DNA of 64,000 nt from Salinicola halimionae (GCF_003206065.1 NZ_PZJQ01000004.1:432864-496863), one strand, 5' to 3'; counted from the first letter of the stretch, positions 43,304 through 53,646 are shown. Made by a program: numbers and translations. The notes: a model not told the origin generated them from the sequence alone.

Positions 43304-43798
43304 ATGTCGTTATATACGCGAGACTGTCGGACGCAAACCGGCGAATTTTTCAATCTGCGTGCGCTGCGTGGACAGGTGCTATTGGTCGTCAACGTCGCTA
43401 GCCGCTGTGGTTTCACGCCGCAGATGGCGGGGCTGGAAAAGCTCTATCGCGAATATCGCGATCAGGGCTTTACCGTACTGGCGTTTCCCTGCAATCAATT
43501 CGGGCGTCAGGCGCCAGAATCCTCGGCGATGTTTGGCGCGTTGTGCGAGCAGCGTTATGCGGTGACGTTTCCGATGATGGAGAAGGTCCGAGTCAATGGA
43601 CGCGAAGCGCATCCGTTGTTCGTGCATCTTAGGCGTCAGGCGCCCGGCGTGCTGGGCAGCACGCCGATCAAGTGGAATTTCACCAAGTTTCTAGTGGGGC
43701 GCGATGGCCAGATCATTCGTCGCTTTGGGCCGCGAGACGTGCCGCGCTCGCTGCGTCATGCCATCGAGGATGCGCTGGAAACACCTTTTTCGGCCTGA
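43304..43798 (+). CDS. Glutathione peroxidase-like thiol peroxidase
   Basis: A 164-residue thioredoxin-fold enzyme with the active-site VNVASRCGFTPQMAGLEKL (peroxidatic Cys), FPCNQFGRQAPES (Gln and the second Cys region), and KWNFTKFLVGRDGQII (Trp-Asn-Phe), all typical. It reduces hydroperoxides with thioredoxin or glutathione. The start MSLYTRDCR at 43304 was chosen since family members begin there; a longer frame reaches back to 43232. The ribosome binding site is weak. It reads toward a convergent hypothetical gene. Confidence 0.9.
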   Translation: MSLYTRDCRTQTGEFFNLRALRGQVLLVVNVASRCGFTPQMAGLEKLYREYRDQGFTVLAFPCNQFGRQAPESSAMFGALCEQRYAVTFPMMEKVRVNGREAHPLFVHLRRQAPGVLGSTPIKWNFTKFLVGRDGQIIRRFGPRDVPRSLRHAIEDALETPFSA

Positions 43799-43842
43799 GT
43801 CGCGGCTCTCTATGTGTCACCTCGGCGTCTTGCTGTTTCAAG

Positions 43843-44250
43843 TTATCCGCCGGGCGGCCGCTCACCTCTTGCGACCATGACCCGCATCGCCAGTTCGTTG
43901 AAACGGGGTCGGCTCATCATCGTCGTCAGCCCCGAGAACAGCGACCAGCTTACCTTGCGCCAGCCTCCAAGCTTGCGGTTATGCCGCACCAGGCGCGTCA
44001 GAAGCTCGGTTTCGTCGAATGCGCGCCATTCTCCTGCCATGGAAAGCTGATTGCGTGCCATGACTGGCGACATCTCCAGACGATAGACCCACTCCAGCTG
44101 CTGTAGCGTCAGGTCACTGGCGTCGACCTCGCGGATCATGCTCGCGTAATCGGCCTCGCGTGGCTCGCGCTCGAGCCACAGCGGTGATAGCGCCAGCCAT
44201 AGGGCGCCACGCTTGACGACCAGATCTTCGATCTCTTGCTCGTGATGCAT
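43843..44250 (-). CDS. Small conserved protein, DUF7079-like
   Basis: A 135-residue soluble protein. KRGALWLALSPLWLEREPRE, LTLQQLEWVYRLEMSPVMAR and NQLSMAGEWRAFDETELLTR match the pattern of a small helical family of unknown function found in proteobacteria (DUF7079-like; named from memory). No catalytic motif is visible. It is convergent with the glutathione peroxidase gene. Function unknown. Confidence 0.6.
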   Translation of the reverse strand: MHHEQEIEDLVVKRGALWLALSPLWLEREPREADYASMIREVDASDLTLQQLEWVYRLEMSPVMARNQLSMAGEWRAFDETELLTRLVRHNRKLGGWRKVSWSLFSGLTTMMSRPRFNELAMRVMVARGERPPGG

Positions 44251-44563
44251 CGGGCTTTCTCTACTCTCTGGACTGGCTCGGCTCGCCGGTCGGCTATCTT
44301 CGAATACCCGTCGCGGCGAGACAAGCCCGGCGCCGACGTTAGCCCGGATCGCGACTGTTCAGGAAAGGCGCGCGACGCAGTGTGGGTTTCGTAGGAGAGA
44401 TAGCGGCGCATCATGAGTTCGTTCCTCCCTTTTTTGCCAACCTGTTTTGCCACCCTGTTAGAATGCGCCCAGACAGCATTCGACCTGATAGCATTCGACC
44501 CATGCCATCTCCCGGCGAGAGTCGTCGGGATTTCCGTTTCGGCTCAAGAAGACGAGGTTAGAC
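44251..44563 (+). promoter_or_regulatory. 313-bp gap with repeats and a possible promoter of fabV
   Basis: Two 13-bp tandem copies TTTTGCCAACCTG/TTTTGCCACCCTG (44432-44457) are followed by TAGAAT (44459-44464), a -10-like hexamer 19 bp after the first TTGCCA. Downstream, GCATTCGACC is repeated at 44476-44485 and 44491-44500 (15-bp period). No gene or RNA was recognised in the rest. Confidence 0.4.
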
Positions 44564-45763
44564 GTGATCATCAAGCCCAAGGTTCGCGGTTTCATCTGTA
44601 CCACGACGCACCCGCTCGGCTGTGAGTGCAATGTACTCGAACAGATCGAGACCACTCGTGCCAACCTGAGCGACCGCAAGGCCGGCCCGCGCAACGTGTT
44701 GGTCATCGGTGCTTCCAGCGGTTATGGCCTGGCGGCGCGCATCACATCAGCCTTCGGTTACGGCGCCGACACGCTGGGCGTGTTTTTCGAGAAGCCCGCC
44801 ACCGAAAGTAAACCCGGCACCGCAGGCTGGTACAACTCGGCAGCGTTCGACAAGTTCGCCAAGGCCGAAGGTCTCTACAGCAAGTCGATCAACGGCGACG
44901 CGTTCTCGCATGAAGTCCGCGACAAGGCGATCGAGCTGATCAAGGCCGACATGGGGCAGATCGATCTGGTGATCTACTCGCTGGCTTCACCCGTGCGCAA
45001 GCTGCCGGACAGCGGCGAGCTCAAACGCTCCAGCCTCAAGCCGATCGGCGAGACTTACACTGCAACTGCCATCGACACCAACAAGGACACCATTACCCAG
45101 GCTTCCGTCGGACCGGCCACCGAACAGGAAGTGGCCGACACCATCGAGGTGATGGGCGGGGAAGACTGGGAACTCTGGATGGATGCGCTGGACAAGGCTG
45201 GCGTGCTGGCGCCGGGCGCCAAGTCGGTGGCGTTCAGTTATATCGGCACCGACATCACCTGGCCGATCTACTGGCATGGCGCGCTTGGCAAAGCGAAGGA
45301 AGACCTCGATCGTGCCGCCGGTGAAATCGATCAGCGTCTGAAGACGACCGGCGGTGGCGCCAACGTTGCCGTGCTCAAATCCGTCGTGACTCAGGCCAGT
45401 GCCGCCATTCCTGTCATGCCGCTCTACATCTCCATGGTCTATAAGGTGATGAAGGAGCAGGGCGTTCACGAGGGCACCATCGATCAGCTCAATCGACTGT
45501 TCGGCGAGCGTCTCTACGCTGATGGCGAACCCGAGTTGGATGAAGCGGGGCGTCTGCGTCTGGACGACTGGGAGCTACGCGACGACATTCAGCAGGCATG
45601 CAAGGATCTATGGCCGCAGGTCACCAGCGACAACCTGTTCGCATTGACCGATTACGCCGGCTACAAGCATGAATTCCTCAAACTGTTCGGCTTCGAGCGC
45701 GATGACGTCGATTACGATGCCGATGTCGACCCGTGGGTCGAATTCGACGTCGTTCAGGTTTGA
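44564..45763 (+). CDS. fabV: Trans-2-enoyl-ACP/CoA reductase FabV
   Basis: A 399-residue NADH-dependent enoyl reductase of the last step of fatty-acid elongation, insensitive to triclosan in characterised members. [20 protein letters not shown] is the cofactor fingerprint, [20 protein letters not shown] is typical, and the FabV Y-x8-K site is [17 protein letters not shown]... in [27 protein letters not shown]-like N-terminus [20 protein letters not shown] fits exactly. The start codon is GTG after GACGAGGTTAGAC. It is the only enoyl reductase gene in this window. Confidence 0.93.
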   Translation: MIIKPKVRGFICTTTHPLGCECNVLEQIETTRANLSDRKAGPRNVLVIGASSGYGLAARITSAFGYGADTLGVFFEKPATESKPGTAGWYNSAAFDKFAKAEGLYSKSINGDAFSHEVRDKAIELIKADMGQIDLVIYSLASPVRKLPDSGELKRSSLKPIGETYTATAIDTNKDTITQASVGPATEQEVADTIEVMGGEDWELWMDALDKAGVLAPGAKSVAFSYIGTDITWPIYWHGALGKAKEDLDRAAGEIDQRLKTTGGGANVAVLKSVVTQASAAIPVMPLYISMVYKVMKEQGVHEGTIDQLNRLFGERLYADGEPELDEAGRLRLDDWELRDDIQQACKDLWPQVTSDNLFALTDYAGYKHEFLKLFGFERDDVDYDADVDPWVEFDVVQV

Positions 45764-45796
45764 TCGCGTCGATCGTTGTCGTATGAATCATCATCC

Positions 45797-46783
45797 ATGA
45801 ACGCCAGCGACACCCCGCGTCGAGTGGGGTTCGTGATGCTGCCGGGTTTTTCCCTGCTGGCGCAGGCCTGCGCCATCGAGCCGCTGATCATCGCCAATAC
45901 GTTGGCGGAGCGGCGGCTCTATACGGCCACGACCTTCGGCATCGATGGTCGCCCGGTGAAGAGCGTAGCCGAATTGACGCTCTCGCCGGAGAGCGTGGCC
46001 GGCAGCGATGCGCGCCATCTCGACATGCTGTTCGTCTGCGCTCCCACGCCGGGCTGGCCGGTCGCTGCGGGGGGAGAGAGCGAGACGCTGATCCATTGGT
46101 TACATCGATTGGCGAGCCGGGGCGTGATGCTGGGCGGCATCGCTGGTGGTACCCACTGGTTGGCGAGAGCGGGGGTGCTGGACGGCTATCGGGCTTCGAT
46201 TCCCTACGCCAGTGCCGACGCGTTCGCGCGGGCATTTCCCACCATCCACGTCTCCCACCAGTTATTCGAGATCGACCGCAATCGCCTTACCTGCGGCGGC
46301 GGTACCGCGGCGATGGACATGCTGATGACGCTGGTCGGTCAGCAGCAGGGTTCGGGGTTGGCGCAGCGGATCTCCGAACATTTCGTCTGCGAGCGGATCC
46401 GCATGGCCGACGAGCCGCAGCAAATTCCGCTGCGTTCGCGACTCGGTCATGCGCCGCAAAGCCTGATCGATGCGGTGGCATTGATGGAGGCAAACATTGA
46501 GGAACCGCTAACCACGCACGAGCTGTCGGCGCATCTGGGGCTATCGCGGCGTCAGCTCGAGCGGCTGTTCAAGAAGCATCTCCAGGCTGTGCCCAGCCGC
46601 TACTACCTGAACCTGCGCCTGCAGCAGGCACGCAAATTGCTGCGGGAGGGCGATCAGGCGGTGGGGGAGATCGCGCTGGCGCACGGATTTTCGTCGGGTG
46701 CGCATTTTTCCACCGCCTATCGCCATCATTTCGGGATCAGTCCGCGGGATGAGCGACTGGGCCATGTCGGAGGCGAGTCGTGA
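45797..46783 (+). CDS. GATase1-AraC-type transcriptional regulator (GbdR/CdhR-like)
   Basis: A 328-residue regulator. Residues 10-185 form a DJ-1/PfpI-like (GATase1) domain (VGFVMLPGFSLLAQACAIEP, MLGGIAGGTHWLARAGVLDG), and residues 215-320 the AraC helix-turn-helix pair (LSAHLGLSRRQLERLFKKHL, VGEIALAHGFSSGAHFSTAY). Such proteins control betaine, choline or carnitine catabolism (GbdR, CdhR) or arginine use. The first ATG in a family-like position is at 45797; a TTG 21 bases earlier is possible. The nucleophile cysteine of the GATase domain is replaced by Ala/Gly, as usual for these regulators. The next gene overlaps it by 4 bp. Confidence 0.85.
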   Translation: MNASDTPRRVGFVMLPGFSLLAQACAIEPLIIANTLAERRLYTATTFGIDGRPVKSVAELTLSPESVAGSDARHLDMLFVCAPTPGWPVAAGGESETLIHWLHRLASRGVMLGGIAGGTHWLARAGVLDGYRASIPYASADAFARAFPTIHVSHQLFEIDRNRLTCGGGTAAMDMLMTLVGQQQGSGLAQRISEHFVCERIRMADEPQQIPLRSRLGHAPQSLIDAVALMEANIEEPLTTHELSAHLGLSRRQLERLFKKHLQAVPSRYYLNLRLQQARKLLREGDQAVGEIALAHGFSSGAHFSTAYRHHFGISPRDERLGHVGGES

Positions 46784-47391
46784 ATCCAGAGGAAGATGTT
46801 GCAATCGACGACGTCGGGATGATTGGAGATCACTGGTGGCACTCGGCGCGTCGGGTGGTATCTCCCAATGCCAATGCCAGACCGACGGACGAGGTCTCGG
46901 CAGTCGTGCTGCACGGCATCAGTCTTCCACCGGGTGAGTTTGGTGGAGATGCCATCGAGCGGCTCTTCACCAATACGCTGGATTCTGGCGCGCATCCGGC
47001 TTTTTTTGCGATCGCCTCGCTGCGGGTCTCCGCTCATCTGCTGATCCGACGTGATGGTGAATGCATCCAGTTTGTGCCATTCGATCGGCGTGCCTGGCAT
47101 GCTGGCAAGTCACGCTGGCGGGATGTCGAGCGGGCAGGCCAGGAACAGCTGCGCGAAGGCCTCAACGATTTCACTATTGGTATCGAGCTGGAAGGTACCG
47201 ACGAGCGTGCCTATCGAGAGGCGCAATACCGCACGCTTGCGGCTGTGCTTCGGGCGTTGATCGCACACTACCCGGCGGTAACCGCCGACCGTATTACGGG
47301 TCACGCGCAGATCGCGCCGCTTCGCAAGACTGATCCGGGGCCCGCGTTTGACTGGTCCTATCTGCGTCGTTGTCTGACAGAAATCGTTTGA
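46780..47391 (+). CDS. ampD: 1,6-anhydro-N-acetylmuramyl-L-alanine amidase AmpD
   Basis: A 203-residue cytoplasmic zinc amidase that removes the peptide from recycled 1,6-anhydromuropeptides. HSARRVVSPNANARPTDEVS, VLHGISLPPGEFGG (zinc His), AHLLIRRDGECIQFVPFDRR, AWHAGKSRW, and GHAQIAPLRKTDPGPAFDW (zinc His and Asp) are typical. The GTG start, overlapping the regulator stop as GTGA, has GGAGG six bases ahead and is preferred over the ATG at 46819. AmpD level also tunes AmpC in some species; here ampD is coupled in translation to an unrelated regulator. Confidence 0.92.
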   Translation: MNPEEDVAIDDVGMIGDHWWHSARRVVSPNANARPTDEVSAVVLHGISLPPGEFGGDAIERLFTNTLDSGAHPAFFAIASLRVSAHLLIRRDGECIQFVPFDRRAWHAGKSRWRDVERAGQEQLREGLNDFTIGIELEGTDERAYREAQYRTLAAVLRALIAHYPAVTADRITGHAQIAPLRKTDPGPAFDWSYLRRCLTEIV

Positions 47392-47770
47392 ATGCTATGC
47401 TTGTGCGTGGCGCGCTGCGCGTCTGAATTACGCGCGAGTCCACGGCACAGGTAAATTGGCTACATGGCTCTGCCCTCGTTTTCTGTTTGCGTGATTGGTC
47501 GCTAAGCAATTGATGTTGCGGCATTTGGGCTCGGTCTCCAGCACTATCGATGCGTCTGTGAATTGGCAGATGCGGGCGTTTGCGGTATCTTCTTCGCCTG
47601 ATTTCCTGCGTCACGCACGCCTGCTGTCATTCCATTACAGCCAATAAATTTCGGAAAGCGGCCCCAAAAGAGCCGCGCCCGCACCGAAGAGCGCATATTC
47701 CCAAGCCCCGCTGCGGCTACCCGCCATGGCCGGGCGAATGGCAAACCTTTTCCCATTCGGAGAGTTGTCT
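47392..47770 (+). promoter_or_regulatory. 379-bp leader region of the pyruvate dehydrogenase genes
   Basis: No gene was found here. A loose dyad ATTGGTCGCTAAGCAAT (around 47492-47508) recalls the PdhR consensus but does not match its right half well. Several short G/C-rich dyads follow up to the aceE start. A promoter must lie here, but no convincing -35/-10 pair was identified. Confidence 0.3.
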
Positions 47771-50461
47771 ATGAGTCTGGAGACACGAGAAGACCTCGAC
47801 CCGGTCGAAACCACGGAATGGTTGGATTCCCTGGCCTCGGTCGTCGAGCATGAGGGCGAAGAGCGCGCTCGGTACATTTTGACCCGGTTGGCGGACCGCC
47901 TGCGTCGTGACGGCTCTTCACCGCCGTTTACCGGTACCACACCGCATCGCAACACCATTCCCGTGCACCGTGAAGCCAAGATGCCCGGCGACATGTTCAT
48001 CGAGCGCAAGATTCGCTCTGCGATTCGCTGGAATGCCATGGTTCAGGTGCTACGGGCTAACAAGAAGCACAAGGGCCTGGGCGGTCATATCGCCAGCTAT
48101 CAGTCCAGCGCCACGCTTTATGAGGTCGGTTTCAACCACTTTTTCCGCGCCGACGACGGTGACCACAAGGGCGACCTGCTCTACATCCAGGGCCACGTCA
48201 CGCCGGGCATCTATGCGCGTTCTTTCCTGGAAGGCCGCCTGACGCAGGAGCAGATGGACAACTTCCGCCAGGAAGTCGACGGCGATTCGCTGCCATCCTA
48301 TCCGCACCCCTACTTGATGCCGGACTATTGGCAGTTCCCGACCGTTTCCATGGGTCTGGGTCCGATCCAGTCGATCTATCAGGCCCACGTGATGAAGTAT
48401 CTGCACTCGCGTGAGCTGGAAGACATGAAGGACCGCAAGGTCTGGGCATTCCTGGGCGACGGCGAGTGCGACGAGCCGGAATCGCTGGGCGCGCTGCACC
48501 TGGCCAGCCGCGAGAAGCTCGACAACCTGATCTTCGTCATCAACTGCAACTTGCAGCGTCTCGACGGCCCGGTGCGCGGCAACTCGCGGGTCATCGATGA
48601 GCTCGAAGGCGTCTTCCGCGGTGCCGGCTGGAACGTGATCAAGGTGGTCTGGGGCGGCCTGTGGGATCCGCTGTTCGAACAGGACACCAAGGGCATGCTG
48701 CAGAAGCGCATGGACGAGGCGGTCGACGGCGAGTACCAGAACTACAAGGCTCAGGGCGGCAAGTACACCCGCGACAACTTCTTCGGCAAGTACGAAGAGA
48801 CCGCGGAGATGGTCAAGGACTACTCCGACGAGCAGGTCTTCCGGCTCAATCGCGGTGGCCATGATCCGCAGAAAGTCTACGCGGCATACCACGAAGCGGT
48901 CCACAAGTCGAACGGTCGTCCCACCGTCATCCTGGCGCACACCGTCAAGGGTTACGGCATGGGCGGTGGTCACGGCGAAGCCGATATGGAAGCCCACCAG
49001 ATCAAGTCGATGGACGTCGATGCGCTGAAGGCTTTCCGCGATCGCTTCGGTATTCCGGTTTCGGACAAGCAGATCGAAAGCGGCGATATTCCGTACTACA
49101 AACCCGAAGACGACAGCCCGGAGATGAAGTATCTGCACCTCCAGCGCGAGAAACTCGGCGGTTTCCTGCCGGCGCGCAAGGCGGACTTCGAGGCCATGGA
49201 GATCCCGGGGCTCGACGACAAGATGTTCGCCGCCCAGTTGAAAGGATCCGGAGATCGTGAAGTCTCGACCACGATGTCCTTCGTGCGCGTGCTGAATGGC
49301 CTGGTCAAGCACAAGCAGTTGGGCTCTCGCGTGGTGCCGATCATTCCCGACGAAGCGCGGACGTTCGGGATGGAAGGGATGTTCCGTCAGCTCGGGATCT
49401 ACGCGGCCGAAGGCCAGAAGTACGAGCCGATGGATATGGGCCAGATCATGTATTACCGCGAGGACAAGAAGGGTCAGATCCTCGAGGAAGGCATTACCGA
49501 AGCGGGCTCGATGTCGGCCTGGATCGCCGCGGCGACTTCTTACGCCAACCATCACCTGCCGCTGTTGCCGTTCTACGTCTACTACTCGATGTTTGGCTAT
49601 CAGCGTATCGGCGATCTGGTATGGGCTGCCGGCGATTTGCAGGCGCGAGGCTTCATGGTCGGCGGTACGGCTGGTCGTACGACCATCAATGGCGAAGGCC
49701 TGCAGCACCAGGATGGCCATAGTCATATCCTGATGTCGACAGTGCCGACCTGCCGTGCCTACGATCCCTGCTATGGTCACGAGTTGGCAGTCATCGTGCA
49801 GGATGGTTTGAAGCGGATGTTCCAGGACAAGGAAAACTGCTTCTACTACCTGACCGTGATGAACGAAAACTACGCGCATCCAGCAATGGCGGAAGGCAGC
49901 GAAGAGGGTATCGTTCGCGGCATGTATCTGCTTGCGCCTGGCGAAGCTGCCGGGAAGAAAAAGCAGCCGCGCGTTCAACTGATGGGCAGCGGGACGATCC
50001 TGCGCGAAGTCGAAGCGGCCGCCGTGATGCTGGCCGAAGAGCATGGCGTGATTGCCGATGTCTGGAGCGTGACCAGTTTCAACGAACTGCGTCGCGAAGC
50101 GCTCGAGTACGATCGCCAGCAATTCCTCGACTACGATGAGAAGCGTGAAAAGCCGTGGGTCGTGCAGCAGCTCGACGGGACCGAAGGGCCGGTCGTCGCA
50201 TCGACCGACTACATGAAGCTCTATGCGGATCAGATCCGCGCTTGGGTCCCGAGCGACTTCCACGTTCTCGGCACCGATGGCTACGGTCGCTCGGATACGC
50301 GCGAACAGCTGCGTCGCTTCTTCGAAGTCGATCGCTACTACGTGACGATTCAGGCACTGCGGGCGCTGGCCAATCGCGGCGAGATCGACGCCAAGGTCGT
50401 CAACGATGCCATGAAGAAATATGGCATCGATCCCGCCAAGCCCAGCCCTCTGATGTCTTGA
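47771..50461 (+). CDS. aceE: Pyruvate dehydrogenase E1 component
   Basis: An 896-residue thiamine-diphosphate enzyme of the homodimeric AceE type, close to the E. coli length of 887. It decarboxylates pyruvate and acetylates the lipoyl groups of AceF. The ThDP-binding motif is FLGDGECDEPESLGALHLAS and the later NLIFVINCNLQRLDGPVRGN. LAHTVKGYGMGGGHGEADME and YYVTIQALRALANRGEID close the protein. The start MSLETREDL at 47771 follows GGAGAG; the frame continues 15 codons upstream without support. aceF follows 112 bp downstream; lpd is not in the operon here. Confidence 0.96.
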   Translation: MSLETREDLDPVETTEWLDSLASVVEHEGEERARYILTRLADRLRRDGSSPPFTGTTPHRNTIPVHREAKMPGDMFIERKIRSAIRWNAMVQVLRANKKHKGLGGHIASYQSSATLYEVGFNHFFRADDGDHKGDLLYIQGHVTPGIYARSFLEGRLTQEQMDNFRQEVDGDSLPSYPHPYLMPDYWQFPTVSMGLGPIQSIYQAHVMKYLHSRELEDMKDRKVWAFLGDGECDEPESLGALHLASREKLDNLIFVINCNLQRLDGPVRGNSRVIDELEGVFRGAGWNVIKVVWGGLWDPLFEQDTKGMLQKRMDEAVDGEYQNYKAQGGKYTRDNFFGKYEETAEMVKDYSDEQVFRLNRGGHDPQKVYAAYHEAVHKSNGRPTVILAHTVKGYGMGGGHGEADMEAHQIKSMDVDALKAFRDRFGIPVSDKQIESGDIPYYKPEDDSPEMKYLHLQREKLGGFLPARKADFEAMEIPGLDDKMFAAQLKGSGDREVSTTMSFVRVLNGLVKHKQLGSRVVPIIPDEARTFGMEGMFRQLGIYAAEGQKYEPMDMGQIMYYREDKKGQILEEGITEAGSMSAWIAAATSYANHHLPLLPFYVYYSMFGYQRIGDLVWAAGDLQARGFMVGGTAGRTTINGEGLQHQDGHSHILMSTVPTCRAYDPCYGHELAVIVQDGLKRMFQDKENCFYYLTVMNENYAHPAMAEGSEEGIVRGMYLLAPGEAAGKKKQPRVQLMGSGTILREVEAAAVMLAEEHGVIADVWSVTSFNELRREALEYDRQQFLDYDEKREKPWVVQQLDGTEGPVVASTDYMKLYADQIRAWVPSDFHVLGTDGYGRSDTREQLRRFFEVDRYYVTIQALRALANRGEIDAKVVNDAMKKYGIDPAKPSPLMS

Positions 50462-50573
50462 GTCGGCGGATCACGTCAGGGTGTCGTCGCCGACGAGATG
50501 GCGGCGACCAGATTGCCTGAATTAGCCGGCTTGCCCGCTGGGCAGGCTGGTGGATGATTAAAGGAGCGCGACC

Positions 50574-52733
50574 TTGAGTAGCGAAATCATCAAAGTTCCC
50601 GACATCGGCGGCAGCGACGATGTCGAAATCATCGAGATCGCGGTGAGCGTCGGCGATGTCATTGCCGCAGAAGACACCATGATCACGCTGGAATCCGACA
50701 AGGCCAGCATGGACGTGCCGGCACCGAAAGGTGGCAAGGTCGTCAAGATTCTGGTCAAGGAAGGCGATACCGTCTCCGAGGGCGACGACATTCTCGAGCT
50801 GGAAGCCGAGGATGGCGGCGACGGCCAAGATGACGATGATGCCGACGACGAGCCGTCGCAGGACGAGAGCGAGTCATCGGATAAGCGCCAGGCGGACGAT
50901 GGCGACGAGTCAGACGATAACGGTGGCGATGACGCCGAGCCTGAGAAGGCCGCTTCGAAGAAGAAGTCCTCCGGTGGCGGCAAGCGCACCGTCGAAGTGA
51001 AAGTGCCGGATATCGGCGGTGGCGACGGCGTCGAGATCATCGAAGTCGCTGTCAGCGAAGGCGACGAGATCAGCGAAGAAGACACACTGATTACGCTGGA
51101 ATCGGACAAGGCCTCGATGGACGTGCCGAGCCCGTACAGCGGCAAGATCGTATCGCTCTCGATCAAGGAGGGCGACAGCGTCTCCGAAGGGGACCTGATC
51201 GGCACCATGGAGATCGCCGGCGAAGGTGACGACGAAGGCGAAGACGACGCCGATGACGCACCAGCAGCATCTTCCGATAGTGCCGATAGTGGCAACGACG
51301 ACAGCGCCGACGACAGCGATGAAGACGACAGCGATGAAGACGACAGCGATGACGGTGACGGTGAACCCGGCCGGCAGGAGGTTCGTGTTCCCGATATCGG
51401 CGGCGGTGAAGGTGTCGAAGTGATCGAAGTCGCCATCAGCGAAGGCGACGAGATCAGCGAAGAAGACACCTTGATCACGCTGGAGTCCGACAAGGCCTCC
51501 ATGGACGTGCCGAGCCCTTTCAAGGGCAAGGTCGTCGAAGTCTCGGTCAAGGAAGGCGACAGCGTCTCGGAAGGCGATCTGATCGGTTATATCGAGGTAG
51601 CCGGCGCTCCGGGGGCGGGTGCCAAGAAGCCGGCGAAGAAGAAATCTTCCCCGAAGAACAACGACGAGTCGAAGCCGGCACCGGCCAAGTCCGACGCCGA
51701 AAAGACGTCCAAGACCGATAAGCGATCCGACGCCCAAGCGCAGAAAGACGTCAGCGGCGAGCCGAGCCCGGAAGCGCGTCACAAACATGGTGACGACAAG
51801 ACCGAAGGTGCACACGTGCATGCCGGCCCCGCCGTGCGCAAGCTGGCCCGCGAACTTGGCGTCGAACTCGGCGAAGTCAAGGGTTCCGGCCCCAAGGGTC
51901 GCGTCCTGAAGGACGACGTCGACGGTTTCGTCAAGCAGGTGATGAAAGAGCGTAAGAGTGGCGGCGGGACGGCGAAGGCGGCGGCCACCGGTGGTGCGGG
52001 CATCCCGCAGGTGCCGGCGATCGATTTCAGCCAGTTCGGCGAAATCGAAGAAAAGCCGATGAGCCGTCTAATGAAAGCCGGTGCCAACAACCTGCATCGC
52101 AGCTGGCTCAACGTGCCGCACGTCACGCAGTTCGACGAAGCGGACATCACTGAGCTCGAAGCCTTCCGCAAGTCTATGAAAGCCGAGGCGGAATCGCAGG
52201 GCGCCAAGCTGACGCCGCTACCGTTCATGATCAAGGCGTGTGCCTATGCACTGCGCAAGTTCCCGCAGTTCAACTCGAGCCTCCATCCGGACGGCGACAA
52301 GCTGATCATCAAGCACTACGTGCATATCGGCGTGGCTGTCGATACGCCGGACGGCTTGATGGTGCCGGTGATTCGCGATGTCGACAAAAAGTCCTTGATC
52401 GATCTGGCCAAGGAGTCCGTCGAACTGGCTAAGAAAGCGCAGAACAAGAAGCTGTCTCGCGACGAGATGAGCGGTGCCAGCTTCACCATCTCGAGCCTCG
52501 GCTCTATCGGTGGTACTGCCTTCACGCCGATCGTCAATACCCCGGAAGTGGCCATTCTGGGTATCTCCAAGTCGTCGATGAAGCCTGTCTGGAACGGCAG
52601 TGAGTTCGCGCCGCGATTGATGCTGCCGCTGTCGCTTTCCTATGATCACCGTGCTGTCAACGGTGCCGATGCGGCACGCTTCACCGCCTTCCTGGCACAG
52701 GTGCTGACCGATATCCGTCGCATGCTGGTCTAA
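50574..52733 (+). CDS. aceF: Pyruvate dehydrogenase E2 (dihydrolipoyllysine acetyltransferase), three lipoyl domains
   Basis: A 719-residue protein with three N-terminal lipoyl domains whose lipoylated lysines are K43, K179 and K307 (each in LESDKASMDVP), a peripheral-subunit-binding domain about residues 415-450 (VRKLARELGVELGEVKGSGP), and the catalytic domain from about 485, with His692 in DHRAVNGADAARF. It forms the core of the complex and hands the acetyl group to CoA. Linkers between the lipoyl domains are unusually Asp/Ser/Glu-rich instead of Ala/Pro-rich, and one includes a 15-bp DNA repeat. Translation starts at TTG (50574) after AAGGAGCGCGACC. Confidence 0.96.
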   Translation: MSSEIIKVPDIGGSDDVEIIEIAVSVGDVIAAEDTMITLESDKASMDVPAPKGGKVVKILVKEGDTVSEGDDILELEAEDGGDGQDDDDADDEPSQDESESSDKRQADDGDESDDNGGDDAEPEKAASKKKSSGGGKRTVEVKVPDIGGGDGVEIIEVAVSEGDEISEEDTLITLESDKASMDVPSPYSGKIVSLSIKEGDSVSEGDLIGTMEIAGEGDDEGEDDADDAPAASSDSADSGNDDSADDSDEDDSDEDDSDDGDGEPGRQEVRVPDIGGGEGVEVIEVAISEGDEISEEDTLITLESDKASMDVPSPFKGKVVEVSVKEGDSVSEGDLIGYIEVAGAPGAGAKKPAKKKSSPKNNDESKPAPAKSDAEKTSKTDKRSDAQAQKDVSGEPSPEARHKHGDDKTEGAHVHAGPAVRKLARELGVELGEVKGSGPKGRVLKDDVDGFVKQVMKERKSGGGTAKAAATGGAGIPQVPAIDFSQFGEIEEKPMSRLMKAGANNLHRSWLNVPHVTQFDEADITELEAFRKSMKAEAESQGAKLTPLPFMIKACAYALRKFPQFNSSLHPDGDKLIIKHYVHIGVAVDTPDGLMVPVIRDVDKKSLIDLAKESVELAKKAQNKKLSRDEMSGASFTISSLGSIGGTAFTPIVNTPEVAILGISKSSMKPVWNGSEFAPRLMLPLSLSYDHRAVNGADAARFTAFLAQVLTDIRRMLV
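51311..51353. repeat. 15-bp tandem repeat in the aceF linker
   Basis: CGACAGCGATGAAGA occurs at 51311-51325 and 51326-51340, followed by a third partial copy to 51353. It encodes repeats of DDSDE in the acidic linker between lipoyl domains 2 and 3. Confidence 0.85.
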
Positions 52734-52754
52734 TGACGGTGGTGGTACGGATCG

Positions 52755-52790
52755 ACGCCAACGGCCTCTACGGAGGTCGTTGGCGTTTTT
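52755..52790 (+). terminator. Terminator of the aceE-aceF operon
   Basis: ACGCCAACGGCCTC (52755-52768) pairs with 52773-52786 (one wobble), and the run of T residues starts at 52786. It lies 22 bp after the aceF stop. Confidence 0.85.
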
Positions 52791-52938
52791 GCTGGCAGGA
52801 GGTCAACACGGCAGAGGCGGCAGGTTCCATCCCGCGGTGTGCCGCCTGCGCAGTGTTAGCCCAAGCGAGTCTTGTGCGCTATCGGATCGGCAGGTATCGT
52901 CTTGAGCCATTGAAGGTGTCTTTCGTGTCACGCTTTAA

Positions 52939-53646
<708 letters not shown>

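Noticed and set aside
47492-47508. PdhR operator before aceE
   Set aside because: Only the left half ATTGGT matches; the right half departs from ACCAAT, so it was kept only as a weak note.
48050-50263. Long open frame (over 700 codons) on the minus strand opposite aceE
   Set aside because: It mirrors the strongly biased codons of aceE; no family pattern appears in it.
50910-51821. Open frames opposite aceF, low-complexity Ser/Val-rich
   Set aside because: They are shadows of the Asp/Glu/Ser-rich linker DNA.
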